This document shows positions 1-6,851 of a stretch of DNA of 9,749 nucleotides, piece after piece; position 1 is the first letter of the stretch; every line of letters starts with the position of its first letter. This stretch comes from a bacterium. Lineage in GTDB: Bacteria > JAMCPX01. The translations under genes and the position numbers were made by a program. The notes beneath the pieces are model-generated. The model was not told where the DNA came from. It was given only the letters and a program-made list of their open reading frames with translations, and did no database searches. The DNA is taken from positions 1 through 9,749 of the forward strand of contig JAKAHI010000023.1 in the NCBI GenBank assembly GCA_021815065.1, in the 5' to 3' direction.

Positions 1-99
1 ATAGGAAAAGAGCTGACATCTCTCGGATTCAAGCTGGAATATGTCGGCGATCCCATTGGCCAGTTTATTAACGACGGCTACCTGCCCATGGTGTTTTAA
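1..99 (+). CDS. C-terminal end of an unidentified protein (5' truncated)
   Basis: An open frame runs from the first base to a TAA at 97-99 and gives 32 residues ending in GDPIGQFINDGYLPMVF. The gene starts outside the window. I do not recognise the family with confidence. The ending 'LGF-hydrophobic-VGDPI...LPMVF' loosely recalls C-termini of GNAT-like N-acyl amino acid synthases, which is a weak inference. It reads in the same direction as the MqnD-like gene, 121 bases upstream of it, so the two may be co-transcribed. No terminator is visible between them. The stop, the direction and the sensible composition of the peptide are the only evidence that it is coding. Confidence 0.55.
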   Translation: MGKELTSLGFKLEYVGDPIGQFINDGYLPMVF

Positions 100-220
100 C
101 ACAACACGCAGGCATTGCCGGAGACGAATGTTACGATACGCCGGTAATCAGCAGTATTCAGACTGTGCCGGTTAAGGAAAAGGTACGGCAAGAAAAAAAC
201 TCTAAAAAGGAAGATAAGAA

Positions 221-1063
221 ATGAGCGAAAAGGTTTTGACTATAGGACACAGCCCGGATGCAGACGATGCGTTTATGTTTTATGCGCTCACGCATAATAA
301 ACTGCCCATAACAGGCATGAAATTCGAGCACGTATTGACGGATATAGAGTCTCTGAACAAACGTGCAATGAGAAAGGGTAACGGCGAACAGACTTTGCTT
401 GATATAACTGCGGCTTCACTGCATGCATATCCCTATATAGCGAAGGACTATCAGATACTGTCATGCGGTGCGAGTATGGGTAAGGGATACGGCCCCATCG
501 TTGTGAGCAAGGATACGAGGCTTGCGGGCGGTACGGAAATAGCCGTACCCGGAGAGTACACCTCTGCACTCCTCGCCTTAAAGCTCTTTATGACGGATTT
601 CAAATACCGTGTCATGCCGTTCGACAAGATCATGCCTGCGGTCATGAACGGTGAGGTCAAGGCGGGTCTTATCATACACGAGGGACAGATCACCTACGCC
701 GACGACGGGCTGAACATCGTTGTGGATCTCGGCAAGTGGTGGCTCGAAAAAACAGGCCTGCCGCTTCCCCTCGGTATCAACCTTGTCCGCCGCACTCTCG
801 ACGAAAAGCTGAAGCACACGATTAATCAGTCCATAAAGGACAGCATCGCCTATGGTTTTGCCCATGAGGATGAGGCCATGAGCTATGCAGCGAAATACTC
901 CAGGGGACTCGATATGAAAAGGGTCAAGCAGTTCGCCCTGATGTATGTCAACGCCTATACCCTGGAACCCGGCAAGGAAGGCAGGGCTGGCATCGAGGAG
1001 TTCATCAAACAGGCAGCCGCCAATAAACTGATACCGGATGTAAAGGTTGAATTCATCTCCTGA
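221..1063 (+). CDS. mqnD: 1,4-dihydroxy-6-naphthoate synthase (MqnD) or close MqnA/MqnD-family paralogue
   Basis: The 280-residue protein belongs to the MqnA/MqnD periplasmic-binding-like fold family. MqnD converts cyclic dehypoxanthine futalosine to 1,4-dihydroxy-6-naphthoate in the cytoplasm, in the futalosine route to menaquinone. Visible family features are the N-terminal TIGHSPDADDAFMFYAL (residues 7-23), SCGASMGKGYGPIVVSK (81-97), AVPGEYTSALLALKLF (108-123), AGLIIHEGQITY (148-159) and DLGKWWLEKTGLPLPLG (169-185). His153 matches the His that, from memory, serves as catalytic base in Thermus MqnD. The length fits the family (270-290). The start is fixed by AAAGGAAG at 206-213, seven bases before the ATG. 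One oddity is the first loop, which reads SPDADDAF where classical MqnD proteins have SPCPNDTF; this could mark a subgroup or a paralogue with another substrate. No other menaquinone gene is in view. Confidence 0.8.
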   Translation: MSEKVLTIGHSPDADDAFMFYALTHNKLPITGMKFEHVLTDIESLNKRAMRKGNGEQTLLDITAASLHAYPYIAKDYQILSCGASMGKGYGPIVVSKDTRLAGGTEIAVPGEYTSALLALKLFMTDFKYRVMPFDKIMPAVMNGEVKAGLIIHEGQITYADDGLNIVVDLGKWWLEKTGLPLPLGINLVRRTLDEKLKHTINQSIKDSIAYGFAHEDEAMSYAAKYSRGLDMKRVKQFALMYVNAYTLEPGKEGRAGIEEFIKQAAANKLIPDVKVEFIS

Positions 1064-1079
1064 CTGGATACATTCTGAT

Positions 1080-1112
1080 CGGACATGTATTTTTACCAAA
1101 CGTTGATGTCCG
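1080..1112. repeat. Inverted repeat between convergent genes
   Basis: CGGACAT (1080-1086) and ATGTCCG (1106-1112) form a perfect 7-bp stem with a 19-base loop, shortly after the MqnD-like stop codon. Neither strand has a convincing T-run after the stem, so it is not a standard intrinsic terminator. It may still help end transcription between the convergent MqnD-like and beta-barrel genes. A second short palindrome, CGGTGCACCG, lies at 1176-1185 in the same gap. Confidence 0.3.
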
Positions 1113-1203
1113 CCCACTTTACCAGTTTCTAGGATGTTATTCGATAAATTTTGTAACTTTATAGTATATATCTCCCGGTGCACCGTTAGCGGCGAGCTTT
1201 CAA

Positions 1204-1869
1204 TCAAAAATGATACAGGAACGCAATGTTTACAGAAGTAGCACTTCCGTCTATAGCCGATGACGGGCGGGTGATCGTGACCCCTGGACTTGTTGACGCC
1301 ACGGATATCTTGGTAGAGGTCAGGTAATGATAAATAACCTCTCCACCAAGTGACCAATTGTTGGTTATATAGTATTCATATCCAAGTCCAAGATCAATCC
1401 CGATATCCGGACCTAAGGTTAAAGTTAAGTTGATTGGGGTTGTTATTGCATCATTATCATTAGCGTATGCAACACCTACAAGGAAAAATAAATCACTGGC
1501 TGAAGAAAGGGGGATAATAGGTTTTATGTTAATGTAAGGCAATTCCATAAAATCCCATGTACCTGTTGTACCGTTCTGACTGATGTTCCCTATCCCCTGA
1601 TTATATCCAAGTTCAACAGCGAGATTCCTGATAAATTGATACCCGACCCTGATTGCCCAGCCATAGCCTGTTGCAAAGCCGTCTTTATCGGGTCCGGTGG
1701 GAATTTCCAAACCAAGGCCGGCTCCGACATATAGCCCCGCATGATCTGTTCCTTGAGCTTGGTACGTTCCTTGTGACCTGTTATAATACCCTGCAAATGC
1801 TGTTGAACAGAAACAGAAGCTTATACTTAAAACCAGAGCGAAAAATACTACGTTTTGTCTTCCTCTCAT
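1204..1869 (-). CDS. Small outer-membrane beta-barrel protein
   Basis: The predicted 221-residue protein has a Sec signal peptide (residues 1-26, hydrophobic core FFALVLSISFCF, cleavage after STAFA). The mature chain alternates short beta-strand-like segments with Gly, Asn and Ser-rich turns. Examples are GLYVGAGLGLEIPTG, YGWAIRVGYQF, AVELGYNQGIG, LFFLVGVAYA, IGIDLGLGYEYYI and WSLGGEVIYHYL. It ends in VNIAFLYHF, the terminal-Phe signature read by the BAM machinery. Size and pattern fit an eight-stranded OmpA/OmpW-like barrel (outer membrane protein beta-barrel domain family). The start is chosen at 1869 because AAGGAGG (1876-1882) is six bases upstream. An ATG at 1875 and a GTG at 1914 are in frame but badly placed for that site. 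It lies 31 bases after the FN3/propeller gene and is probably the last gene of that operon. The specific role is unknown. Confidence 0.8.
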   Translation of the reverse strand: MRGRQNVVFFALVLSISFCFCSTAFAGYYNRSQGTYQAQGTDHAGLYVGAGLGLEIPTGPDKDGFATGYGWAIRVGYQFIRNLAVELGYNQGIGNISQNGTTGTWDFMELPYINIKPIIPLSSASDLFFLVGVAYANDNDAITTPINLTLTLGPDIGIDLGLGYEYYITNNWSLGGEVIYHYLTSTKISVASTSPGVTITRPSSAIDGSATSVNIAFLYHF

Positions 1870-1900
1870 TTTCATCCTCCTTATCTTATCTCTATTGAGC

Positions 1901-3448
1901 CTAAAAATTTCCACCCCCAGGGAATTCAGGGCCCGCGTATGGGAAATATTGAGGACCTTTGGTTATCCCGGTCAACTCGTCCACGGCATTGTCTCCGTAA
2001 TCCGTCACCCAGACATTTCCAGAGCTATCTATCGCTATACCTTCTGGTGATGATCCGACAGTATAGGTTCCCACAGTTATACCGCTTGAGTTGATCTCAG
2101 TTAGGGTGCCGTCGCCCCAATTGGCTACCCAGACATTATCTAATGCATCTATGGCTATACCCTCAGGAAACCATCCGACAGTATAGGTTCCCATAGTTAT
2201 GCCGCTTGAGTTCAATTCGGTAACAGTGTTATTTTCATTATTCGCTACCCAGACATTCCCGGAGCTATCGATGGCTATTCCTTCAGGATATCTTCCAACA
2301 CCATAGGTCCCTATTGTTATACCACTGGAATTAAGTTCGGTAACAGTGCCATTACTGTTACAGCTAAAATCATTACCACAAAAATTTGTTGTCCAGATAT
2401 TTCCGGAGCCATCTATCGCTATACCTTTGGGAGTATTCCCAACACCATATGTTCCTATGGTTATACCGCTCGAGTTGAACTTAGTAACAGTATTGCTATT
2501 CCCATTAACAATCCATACATTTTCAGCACTGTCTATAGCTATGGCATTATCTGCTAATCCAATACCATAAGTCCCTATTGTTGCACCGCTTGAATTGAAT
2601 TCCAAAACATTAACGGCATTGGCAATCCAGACATTCCCGGAGCTATCGATGGCTATTCCTTCAGGATACCATCCGACATTGTAGGCTCCTACGGTTATAC
2701 CGCTTGAGTTTAGCTCAGAAATTGTTGCGTCGTCATAATTCGCTACCCATACATTCCCTGAGCTATCTATGGCTATTCCTTCAGGCCATTTCCCGACACT
2801 ATAGATATACTCATCAGCTACTGCGTAAACGGAATTTGACGGGAAGCTCTCGCCATAGCTATTCACCGCTGTGACAACATAGTTGTAAGTGACCCAAGGC
2901 GTTAATCCTGTCTGTGTATATGGACTCATCACATTTGTAATCTTTATACTGTTTCCCGGCGGGTTTGACCAATAGAGATTGTAAGATGTCGCATTCGTTA
3001 CACTGTCCCAGCTAATCGTTATCTGTGTGCCGCTTGCAATAGCTTTAACACCCGTCGGCGCTGACGGAGGTAAGCCCGTAGCAGATGGTGTTGCAGAGGC
3101 CTGGTTCGATGCAGCACTCTCGCCATAGTTGTTAATTGCCGTGACTATACAGTAATAGGTAACCCCGTTTGATAATCCTGCTATGGTATAATCACTTGTC
3201 ACCCCACTGATCTTTGTACCGTTCCCTTTGTTTACACCCGATGAGGTTGACCAATAGATATTATAAGAGGTTGCACTAAGTACATTGCCCCATTTTACCG
3301 TTACCTGCGCCAGACCTGCAACTGCTACAACATTGGTCGGCGCTGATGGTGGATTGCCTTTCGACCCGCTGCTTTTGCTTCCACAGTTATTCATAAAGGC
3401 AATCAAAATAATCAAGCTTGTAATTAAAAAGACTTTTAATTTAATCAT
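1901..3448 (-). CDS. FN3-FN3-NHL/Vgb-like seven-bladed propeller protein, probable lipoprotein
   Basis: The 515-residue secreted protein starts with a hydrophobic signal (residues 1-21). Cys22 follows, then a Ser/Gly/Lys tether (GSKSSGSKG), which suggests a lipoprotein. The lipobox (MNNC) is poor. Two fibronectin type III domains follow at about residues 32-120 and 125-215, each with the SYN-[IL]-YW and VTYxxxVTAxNxYGES motifs. The rest (about 217-500) is seven repeats of about 40 residues with the core GIAID-SSGNVWVAN and the tail LNSSGITIGTY. This is the pattern of NHL/virginiamycin-B-lyase-like beta-propellers. The fourth blade is longer and has two extra cysteines (NFCGNDFSC). The start at 3448 is preferred because AAGGTG lies six bases upstream; earlier in-frame starts at 3469 (ATG) and 3490 (GTG) lack a good site. 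It is probably a surface or periplasmic binding/adhesion protein. I see no enzymatic signature. Confidence 0.8.
   Translation of the reverse strand: MIKLKVFLITSLIILIAFMNNCGSKSSGSKGNPPSAPTNVVAVAGLAQVTVKWGNVLSATSYNIYWSTSSGVNKGNGTKISGVTSDYTIAGLSNGVTYYCIVTAINNYGESAASNQASATPSATGLPPSAPTGVKAIASGTQITISWDSVTNATSYNLYWSNPPGNSIKITNVMSPYTQTGLTPWVTYNYVVTAVNSYGESFPSNSVYAVADEYIYSVGKWPEGIAIDSSGNVWVANYDDATISELNSSGITVGAYNVGWYPEGIAIDSSGNVWIANAVNVLEFNSSGATIGTYGIGLADNAIAIDSAENVWIVNGNSNTVTKFNSSGITIGTYGVGNTPKGIAIDGSGNIWTTNFCGNDFSCNSNGTVTELNSSGITIGTYGVGRYPEGIAIDSSGNVWVANNENNTVTELNSSGITMGTYTVGWFPEGIAIDALDNVWVANWGDGTLTEINSSGITVGTYTVGSSPEGIAIDSSGNVWVTDYGDNAVDELTGITKGPQYFPYAGPEFPGGGNF
1975..2797 (-). repeat. Tandem array of about seven 120-bp coding repeats (propeller blades)
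   Basis: The propeller region is a degenerate tandem repeat at DNA level with a period of about 120 bases. Recurring cores include CCAGACATT and CTATGGCTAT-type stretches on the plus strand. Two copies share a perfect 42-base block (2249-2290 and 2627-2668), offset by 378 bases or exactly 126 codons. That points to recent duplication or gene conversion between blades 2 and 5. Confidence 0.8.
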
Positions 3449-3473
3449 GTAATTCACCTTTTTGACCATTTTT

Positions 3474-3489
3474 TGCCAACTGGTTGGCA
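3474..3489. promoter_or_regulatory. 16-bp palindrome in the spacer between kelch-like and FN3 genes
   Basis: TGCCAAC-TG-GTTGGCA is a perfect 7-2-7 inverted repeat in the 50-base gap between the stop of the kelch-like gene (3499) and the start of the FN3/propeller gene (3448). On the transcribed strand it is followed by A residues rather than T residues, so it is not an intrinsic terminator. Its symmetry and near-zero loop are more like a dimeric regulator operator or an RNA processing stem. The binding factor is unknown. Confidence 0.35.
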
Positions 3490-3498
3490 CAGATTAGC

Positions 3499-4698
3499 TT
3501 ATTGTAATGAGGTTGTGAATTGCCACTTCCCCAAACTACCAGCGGGATTAATTGGTGCATATTCCACCGAATTGTTATTACCAGTTTGTGCCCCATCTAT
3601 TGCATATATGTACCCATTGTACGCAACTACCTCGGGATCACACCTTGATACATTCATTGTTGTTGTGCTCTGCCATGTCCCGAGACTACCGTCAGAGTAG
3701 ATAGGAATATACATTATTTTATTACTATTAGAACAATCGTGTCTGCTTGAAACAGAAAACGTATTGGAACCGATTGAGTATATATATTTGTTATACAGAA
3801 CTATCGAACCAGTAGCAGTAAATCCTGACAATGTATTGGCTATGGTAGAGAAATTCCATCCAGCAAGGCTGCCGTCTGGATTTATATCTGTATATACATA
3901 AGATTGTGCGTTTTGAAATATATATATTCTGTTATTATAGACTACGGGAAAAGCATTATAGCAAAGGGGACAATCCATGCTACTCGTGGAAATCCATGTT
4001 CCTATACTCCCATCAGAATTTATGGGAGCATATAAGAAGGGAGGTTCGTCAAAGGAAAAAACATACATCCCACCTATTATATAAGCATACCCATTTGCCA
4101 TGAGAGACGTAAAACCTATTCTCAATGTACCTTGTGTGAAATATGTATTGTCTGTTAGCCTAAAGCCTGTAGAAAAGGATGTGGTTGTTGAGAATTGGCC
4201 AACTGAACCATCCTGATTTAATAAAGTGTATATAGGGGTGTTATAATTAAGTGAACCCATGTTGAGGACATATAAGTAGCTTTGACTGAAATTAGTATAA
4301 AAGCCGGTTATGCCATCGTATATGACACCAGCATTCCCCAATATATTAGAGATATTATTGCATGATGGGTTTTGCCATAAGCCTAAAGAGCCATCAAGAT
4401 TGATTTTTGCGTAAGATATCATGCAATTATTAAATCCTATTCCTAATACATAAACAAAATTGTTTGCTGTTGTCGCTCCAAGAATTTCGGTAGGTGCCGG
4501 TGAACCCGGGGCTGACGCGCATCCCATCAAAGTTATCAAAATGATAAGGAAAAGAAATAACGTGCTATAAAAAGAACCTGATGAGATTACTTCTGAATCA
4601 AGGGCGCATTGCAATGCCGGAATAAAGATAGTCCTATCGTCTATGTGTGTATGGCTCAGAGGAGGAAGTACCCGTAACCTGTAACGAAACAAGTCCAT
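3499..4698 (-). CDS. Kelch-like beta-propeller lipoprotein with six 'DGSLGxW' repeats
   Basis: The 399-residue protein has a hydrophobic stretch (residues 44-59) ending in a good lipobox LMGC (Cys60). It is followed by a Pro/Ser/Ala tether, so the mature protein should be an anchored lipoprotein. It carries six repeats of the pattern Y-x-x-I-N-x-DGS-[LIV]-G-x-W at about residues 96, 157, 223, 269, 330 and 380. They are separated by kelch-like hydrophobic strands such as NGYIYAIDGA and YNNRIYIF. These indicate a galactose-oxidase/kelch-type beta-propeller; no enzymatic residues are recognised. The ATG at 4698 has AAGGAG (4705-4710) six bases upstream and a promoter just before it. This nevertheless puts about 43 residues ahead of the signal hydrophobic core, which is unusual. 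The chain stops right after the sixth motif, so it may be C-terminally shortened. Sampled base composition is AT-richer than in the neighbouring metabolic genes. It is probably the first gene of an envelope operon. Confidence 0.75.
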   Translation of the reverse strand: MDLFRYRLRVLPPLSHTHIDDRTIFIPALQCALDSEVISSGSFYSTLFLFLIILITLMGCASAPGSPAPTEILGATTANNFVYVLGIGFNNCMISYAKINLDGSLGLWQNPSCNNISNILGNAGVIYDGITGFYTNFSQSYLYVLNMGSLNYNTPIYTLLNQDGSVGQFSTTTSFSTGFRLTDNTYFTQGTLRIGFTSLMANGYAYIIGGMYVFSFDEPPFLYAPINSDGSIGTWISTSSMDCPLCYNAFPVVYNNRIYIFQNAQSYVYTDINPDGSLAGWNFSTIANTLSGFTATGSIVLYNKYIYSIGSNTFSVSSRHDCSNSNKIMYIPIYSDGSLGTWQSTTTMNVSRCDPEVVAYNGYIYAIDGAQTGNNNSVEYAPINPAGSLGKWQFTTSLQ

Positions 4699-4721
4699 TA
4701 CCTCTCCTTAATATTAATATT

Positions 4722-4750
4722 TTGATAACATGCTGCGCTATAGATGTCAA
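4722..4750 (-). promoter_or_regulatory. Sigma-70-type promoter for the kelch-like/FN3/barrel operon
   Basis: Read on the minus strand, a perfect -35 TTGACA (4745-4750) is followed by a 17-base spacer and a -10-like TATCAA (4722-4727, four of six matches). An AT-rich stretch follows, then AAGGAG and the ATG at 4698. The expected start of transcription, near 4715, leaves a leader of under 20 bases. This supports the 4698 start of the kelch-like gene. Confidence 0.6.
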
Positions 4751-4998
4751 GGCGTTATAGGCATCCTATCTTAAAAATGTATTTTATCACGGCAACCAGC
4801 GTTGTATGAAAACCGTATTCTCTCGAACGGCGTAGCTCGAAAAATGTATTTGGAAATAAATAAGAGACCTGCTTATTGTACCTACAAAAAGAAAATGGGG
4901 GTGATCGGGGAACGCATGCAGGGAGTGGAGGATCGGGGGCACTTGACCGGCAGAGGATGTCTATATTTTAAAAATAGAATCGTATTTTTGGATCATAC
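4751..4998. other. Non-coding gap between the redox operon and the envelope operon
   Basis: The gap lies downstream of the cytochrome c stop and upstream of the kelch promoter. I find no convincing gene, RNA or intrinsic terminator in it. A 12-base direct repeat AAAAATGTATTT occurs at 4773-4784 and 4840-4851, upstream of the promoter. It could be a pair of regulator sites or chance in AT-rich DNA. An AT-rich imperfect hairpin around 4961-4980 lacks a GC stem. Confidence 0.5.
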
Positions 4999-5451
4999 TC
5001 AGTGCATGATCTCCATCCAGTACGTTTTGAAGTCGAAGCCGCGGAATGTCGGGCTGGTTTTATTGTGGCATTGCACGCAGGTCTGCGCTGCATGACGGTT
5101 CAAACCCGCGTCCCAGACCTTTTTATAATTTTTCATCGTGTCCATGTCCGAATAATCGCTTCCTGGACCGTGGCACGCCTCACACTGCACGTTGGGGAAT
5201 GCTGCAGTACCGCCTGTCGTGTGGCATGACAGACATTGAGGGTTTGTCTTTTCCTTCGCAGGTAAAGCATCATATGCCCTGGCATGTGCACTTGCCTCCC
5301 ATACCTTGTACTGGTTTTCATGGCACATCTTGCACGCTTCAACGCCGACGTATGTGCGGGGAGCGGCCATTCCGCGGGACGCAGAAGATATCAAAGACAA
5401 TGAAAGCACGGCAACAATCAGGAGCGCTCTTTCAAAATTATTCTTTTTCAT
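4999..5451 (-). CDS. Periplasmic tetrahaem cytochrome c (cytochrome c-554-like)
   Basis: The 150-residue protein has an N-terminal Sec signal (residues 1-30, core ALLIVAVLSLSLISSA, cleavage near GMAA). Four CxxCH haem-binding motifs follow: CKMCH at 40, CLSCH at 73, CEACH at 90 and CVQCH at 125. The spacing, the CEACHGPGSDY context and the WEASAHARAY segment with additional His residues resemble the cytochrome c-554 type of small multihaem cytochromes. The start at 5451 is chosen because CGGAGG lies seven bases upstream; an earlier in-frame start at 5478 would overlap the upstream gene. It follows the NrfD-like gene by 23 bases and is the last gene of the operon. It is the likely periplasmic electron acceptor or donor of the membrane complex. 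No catalytic reductase is fused or adjacent, so its final partner is unknown. Confidence 0.88.
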   Translation of the reverse strand: MKKNNFERALLIVAVLSLSLISSASRGMAAPRTYVGVEACKMCHENQYKVWEASAHARAYDALPAKEKTNPQCLSCHTTGGTAAFPNVQCEACHGPGSDYSDMDTMKNYKKVWDAGLNRHAAQTCVQCHNKTSPTFRGFDFKTYWMEIMH

Positions 5452-5474
5452 ACGGTAACCTCCGATCTCCAGTC

Positions 5475-6623
5475 TCAAACATCATGGATAATCTCAACCG
5501 GTCCTTCTTCTTTTTCCTCGACATGGACAAAAACATTGAGGTACTTTGCCGCATAAGCAAAAGCCAGGAATCCCATGGTCACGAGGAATACGGAGATCAT
5601 TATCTCACCAAAGGCCGGGAAATACGTTGTTCCCGACGAGGCCTCTACGCCGGTTATTGCAACATCAAGTCTGTTCATGATAAATCCGATCACGATAAAC
5701 AACGATGTGACAAACAATCCCTTTGCACTCGTCCTTACGGCAGGGATCAAAAGCAGGAAAAACGGTATTACAACCTGCACGAGTGTCTCTATATCGAACA
5801 TGATGCTTTCAAATCTTGTTGAAAAAATATCGCCAAGCACCCCCCTGCCGGCCATATCCAGTATCTTTATGGTAAGGTAAAATGCCATGACAAGCACATT
5901 GACCCTTGCGAGGCCATTGAGGAGGTTGAGCTCTATGCCCTTGCCGAGGAACCTCATGCTGAGAAAAGATTCCATCGTCACCATTGCGAGACCGACGGAC
6001 ACCGCAGAGATGAAAAAGAACAGGGGAAGATACGGTGAGTACCACAGTGCGTACAACTTCGTCGGAACTATCAGGAACAGAGAGCCAAGCGATGATTGAT
6101 GCAGGGTCGAAAGTATGACGCCCAGAATGGACAGCGGTATAATCAGTATGTGGATGAGATGATTCAGCCTGTGCCACTTCAATCGCTCGAAAACAACGGT
6201 ACTGAACTCGAGTCCCAGGACCGAAAGATAGAGCATAACACACCATGCGACCTCAAACATCACGGAATGGGGATTCCAGAAGACGATGGGGTGCCATACG
6301 TCGAACCACTTCCCAAGGTCGTACAGCAGACCGACTGCAACAAGTGAGTACCCTAAAAAGCCGGTGAGTATTGCAGGCCTGAGGATTGGTTTATACTCAT
6401 CGATGCGGAAAATGTAGACGGTCAGCGCAATGATAAATGCACCGGCTGCAAGGCCGACGCCGGTTACCACATCGAATCCTACCCATAAGCCCCACGGGTA
6501 TTTATTACTCAGGTTCGTGACGGCACCAAGGCCTTTTGTGTACCGTAGAACGGTATAGTATAAACCGAGTATCGTTATTGCGGCAATTACAATTCTCCAG
6601 AATGTTACCTTCGGCAGTTTCAT
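5475..6623 (-). CDS. NrfD/HybB-family integral membrane subunit (quinone-interacting)
   Basis: The 382-residue protein is strongly hydrophobic, with about ten predicted transmembrane helices. It carries HybB-like signatures: PWGLWVGFDVVTGVGLAAGAF (about residues 43-63), NPHSVMFEVAWCVMLYL and LHQSSLGSLFLIVPTK. Proteins of this family (HybB, NrfD, PsrC, HmcC) exchange electrons between the quinone pool and an iron-sulfur partner in the inner membrane. The ferredoxin-like gene of this operon supplies that partner, and a menaquinone gene nearby fits. The start at 6623 has GAGAGG five bases upstream and lies nine bases after the stop of the 72-residue protein, suggesting translational coupling. 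The C-terminal tail (VEEKEEGPVEIIHDV) is soluble and acidic. No haem b ligand pattern is claimed. Confidence 0.88.
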   Translation of the reverse strand: MKLPKVTFWRIVIAAITILGLYYTVLRYTKGLGAVTNLSNKYPWGLWVGFDVVTGVGLAAGAFIIALTVYIFRIDEYKPILRPAILTGFLGYSLVAVGLLYDLGKWFDVWHPIVFWNPHSVMFEVAWCVMLYLSVLGLEFSTVVFERLKWHRLNHLIHILIIPLSILGVILSTLHQSSLGSLFLIVPTKLYALWYSPYLPLFFFISAVSVGLAMVTMESFLSMRFLGKGIELNLLNGLARVNVLVMAFYLTIKILDMAGRGVLGDIFSTRFESIMFDIETLVQVVIPFFLLLIPAVRTSAKGLFVTSLFIVIGFIMNRLDVAITGVEASSGTTYFPAFGEIMISVFLVTMGFLAFAYAAKYLNVFVHVEEKEEGPVEIIHDV

Positions 6624-6632
6624 AAATACCTC

Positions 6633-6851
6633 TCAATGTTCCGCATCTTTGACCTTTTCTCTCCTGTTTGTTAGCCACCATAAGCCGGCGATCATGGCTC
6701 CTCCCATCAGGACCTTCGGCGTTAAAAAACTACGCTTTTTCAGCCTGTCCGCCAGCACCTTGAGCTGCTCTTGTTTGATATCAACGGAGGGTTGCTTATA
6801 CGCTGTAGGTTGATTGAATAGTTTCGCTAAGATTGTATTAAATAGATTCAT
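6633..6851 (-). CDS. 72-residue single-span membrane protein resembling the FeS-subunit anchor
   Basis: This small protein has a charged N-terminal half (KQEQLKVLADRLKKR, possibly helical), one transmembrane segment (about residues 46-61, VLMGGAMIAGLWWL) and a basic tail TNRREKVKDAEH. Its ATG overlaps the stop of the preceding iron-sulfur gene (ATGA, 6848-6851), and AAGGAG lies seven bases upstream, so it is translationally coupled and real despite its size. The segment G-L-WWL-TNRREKVKDAE closely matches G-I-WWI-TSRRDEVKKFE at the C-terminus of the iron-sulfur subunit, also at DNA level. By position it is comparable to the small membrane subunits of Hmc-type complexes. A structural role in holding the complex together is likely but inferred. 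Confidence 0.8.
   Translation of the reverse strand: MNLFNTILAKLFNQPTAYKQPSVDIKQEQLKVLADRLKKRSFLTPKVLMGGAMIAGLWWLTNRREKVKDAEH

Noticed and set aside
1176..1185. CGGTGCACCG palindrome with nearby CCGTTAGCGG as an integron attC-like site
   Set aside because: The core does not fit GTTRRRY, there is no paired RYYYAAC arm at the right distance, and no integrase or cassette array is present.
578..1357. Open frame of 259 codons on the minus strand
   Set aside because: It lies antisense to most of the MqnD-like gene, has no recognisable domain and crosses the intergenic gap into the end of the barrel gene.
4960..4982. AT-rich hairpin (CTATATTTTAAAAATAG) after the cytochrome gene as a terminator
   Set aside because: The stem is almost wholly A-T and imperfect, and no T-run follows a GC-rich stem on the transcribed strand.
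4802..5095. 97-codon plus-strand frame in the gap after the cytochrome gene
   Set aside because: No ribosome site or recognisable domain, and its 3' third is antisense to the cytochrome c CxxCH region.
5046..5822. Open frame of 258 codons on the plus strand
   Set aside because: It is antisense to the tetrahaem cytochrome and NrfD-like genes, and its composition is non-protein-like. The minus-strand genes have clear motifs and ribosome sites.
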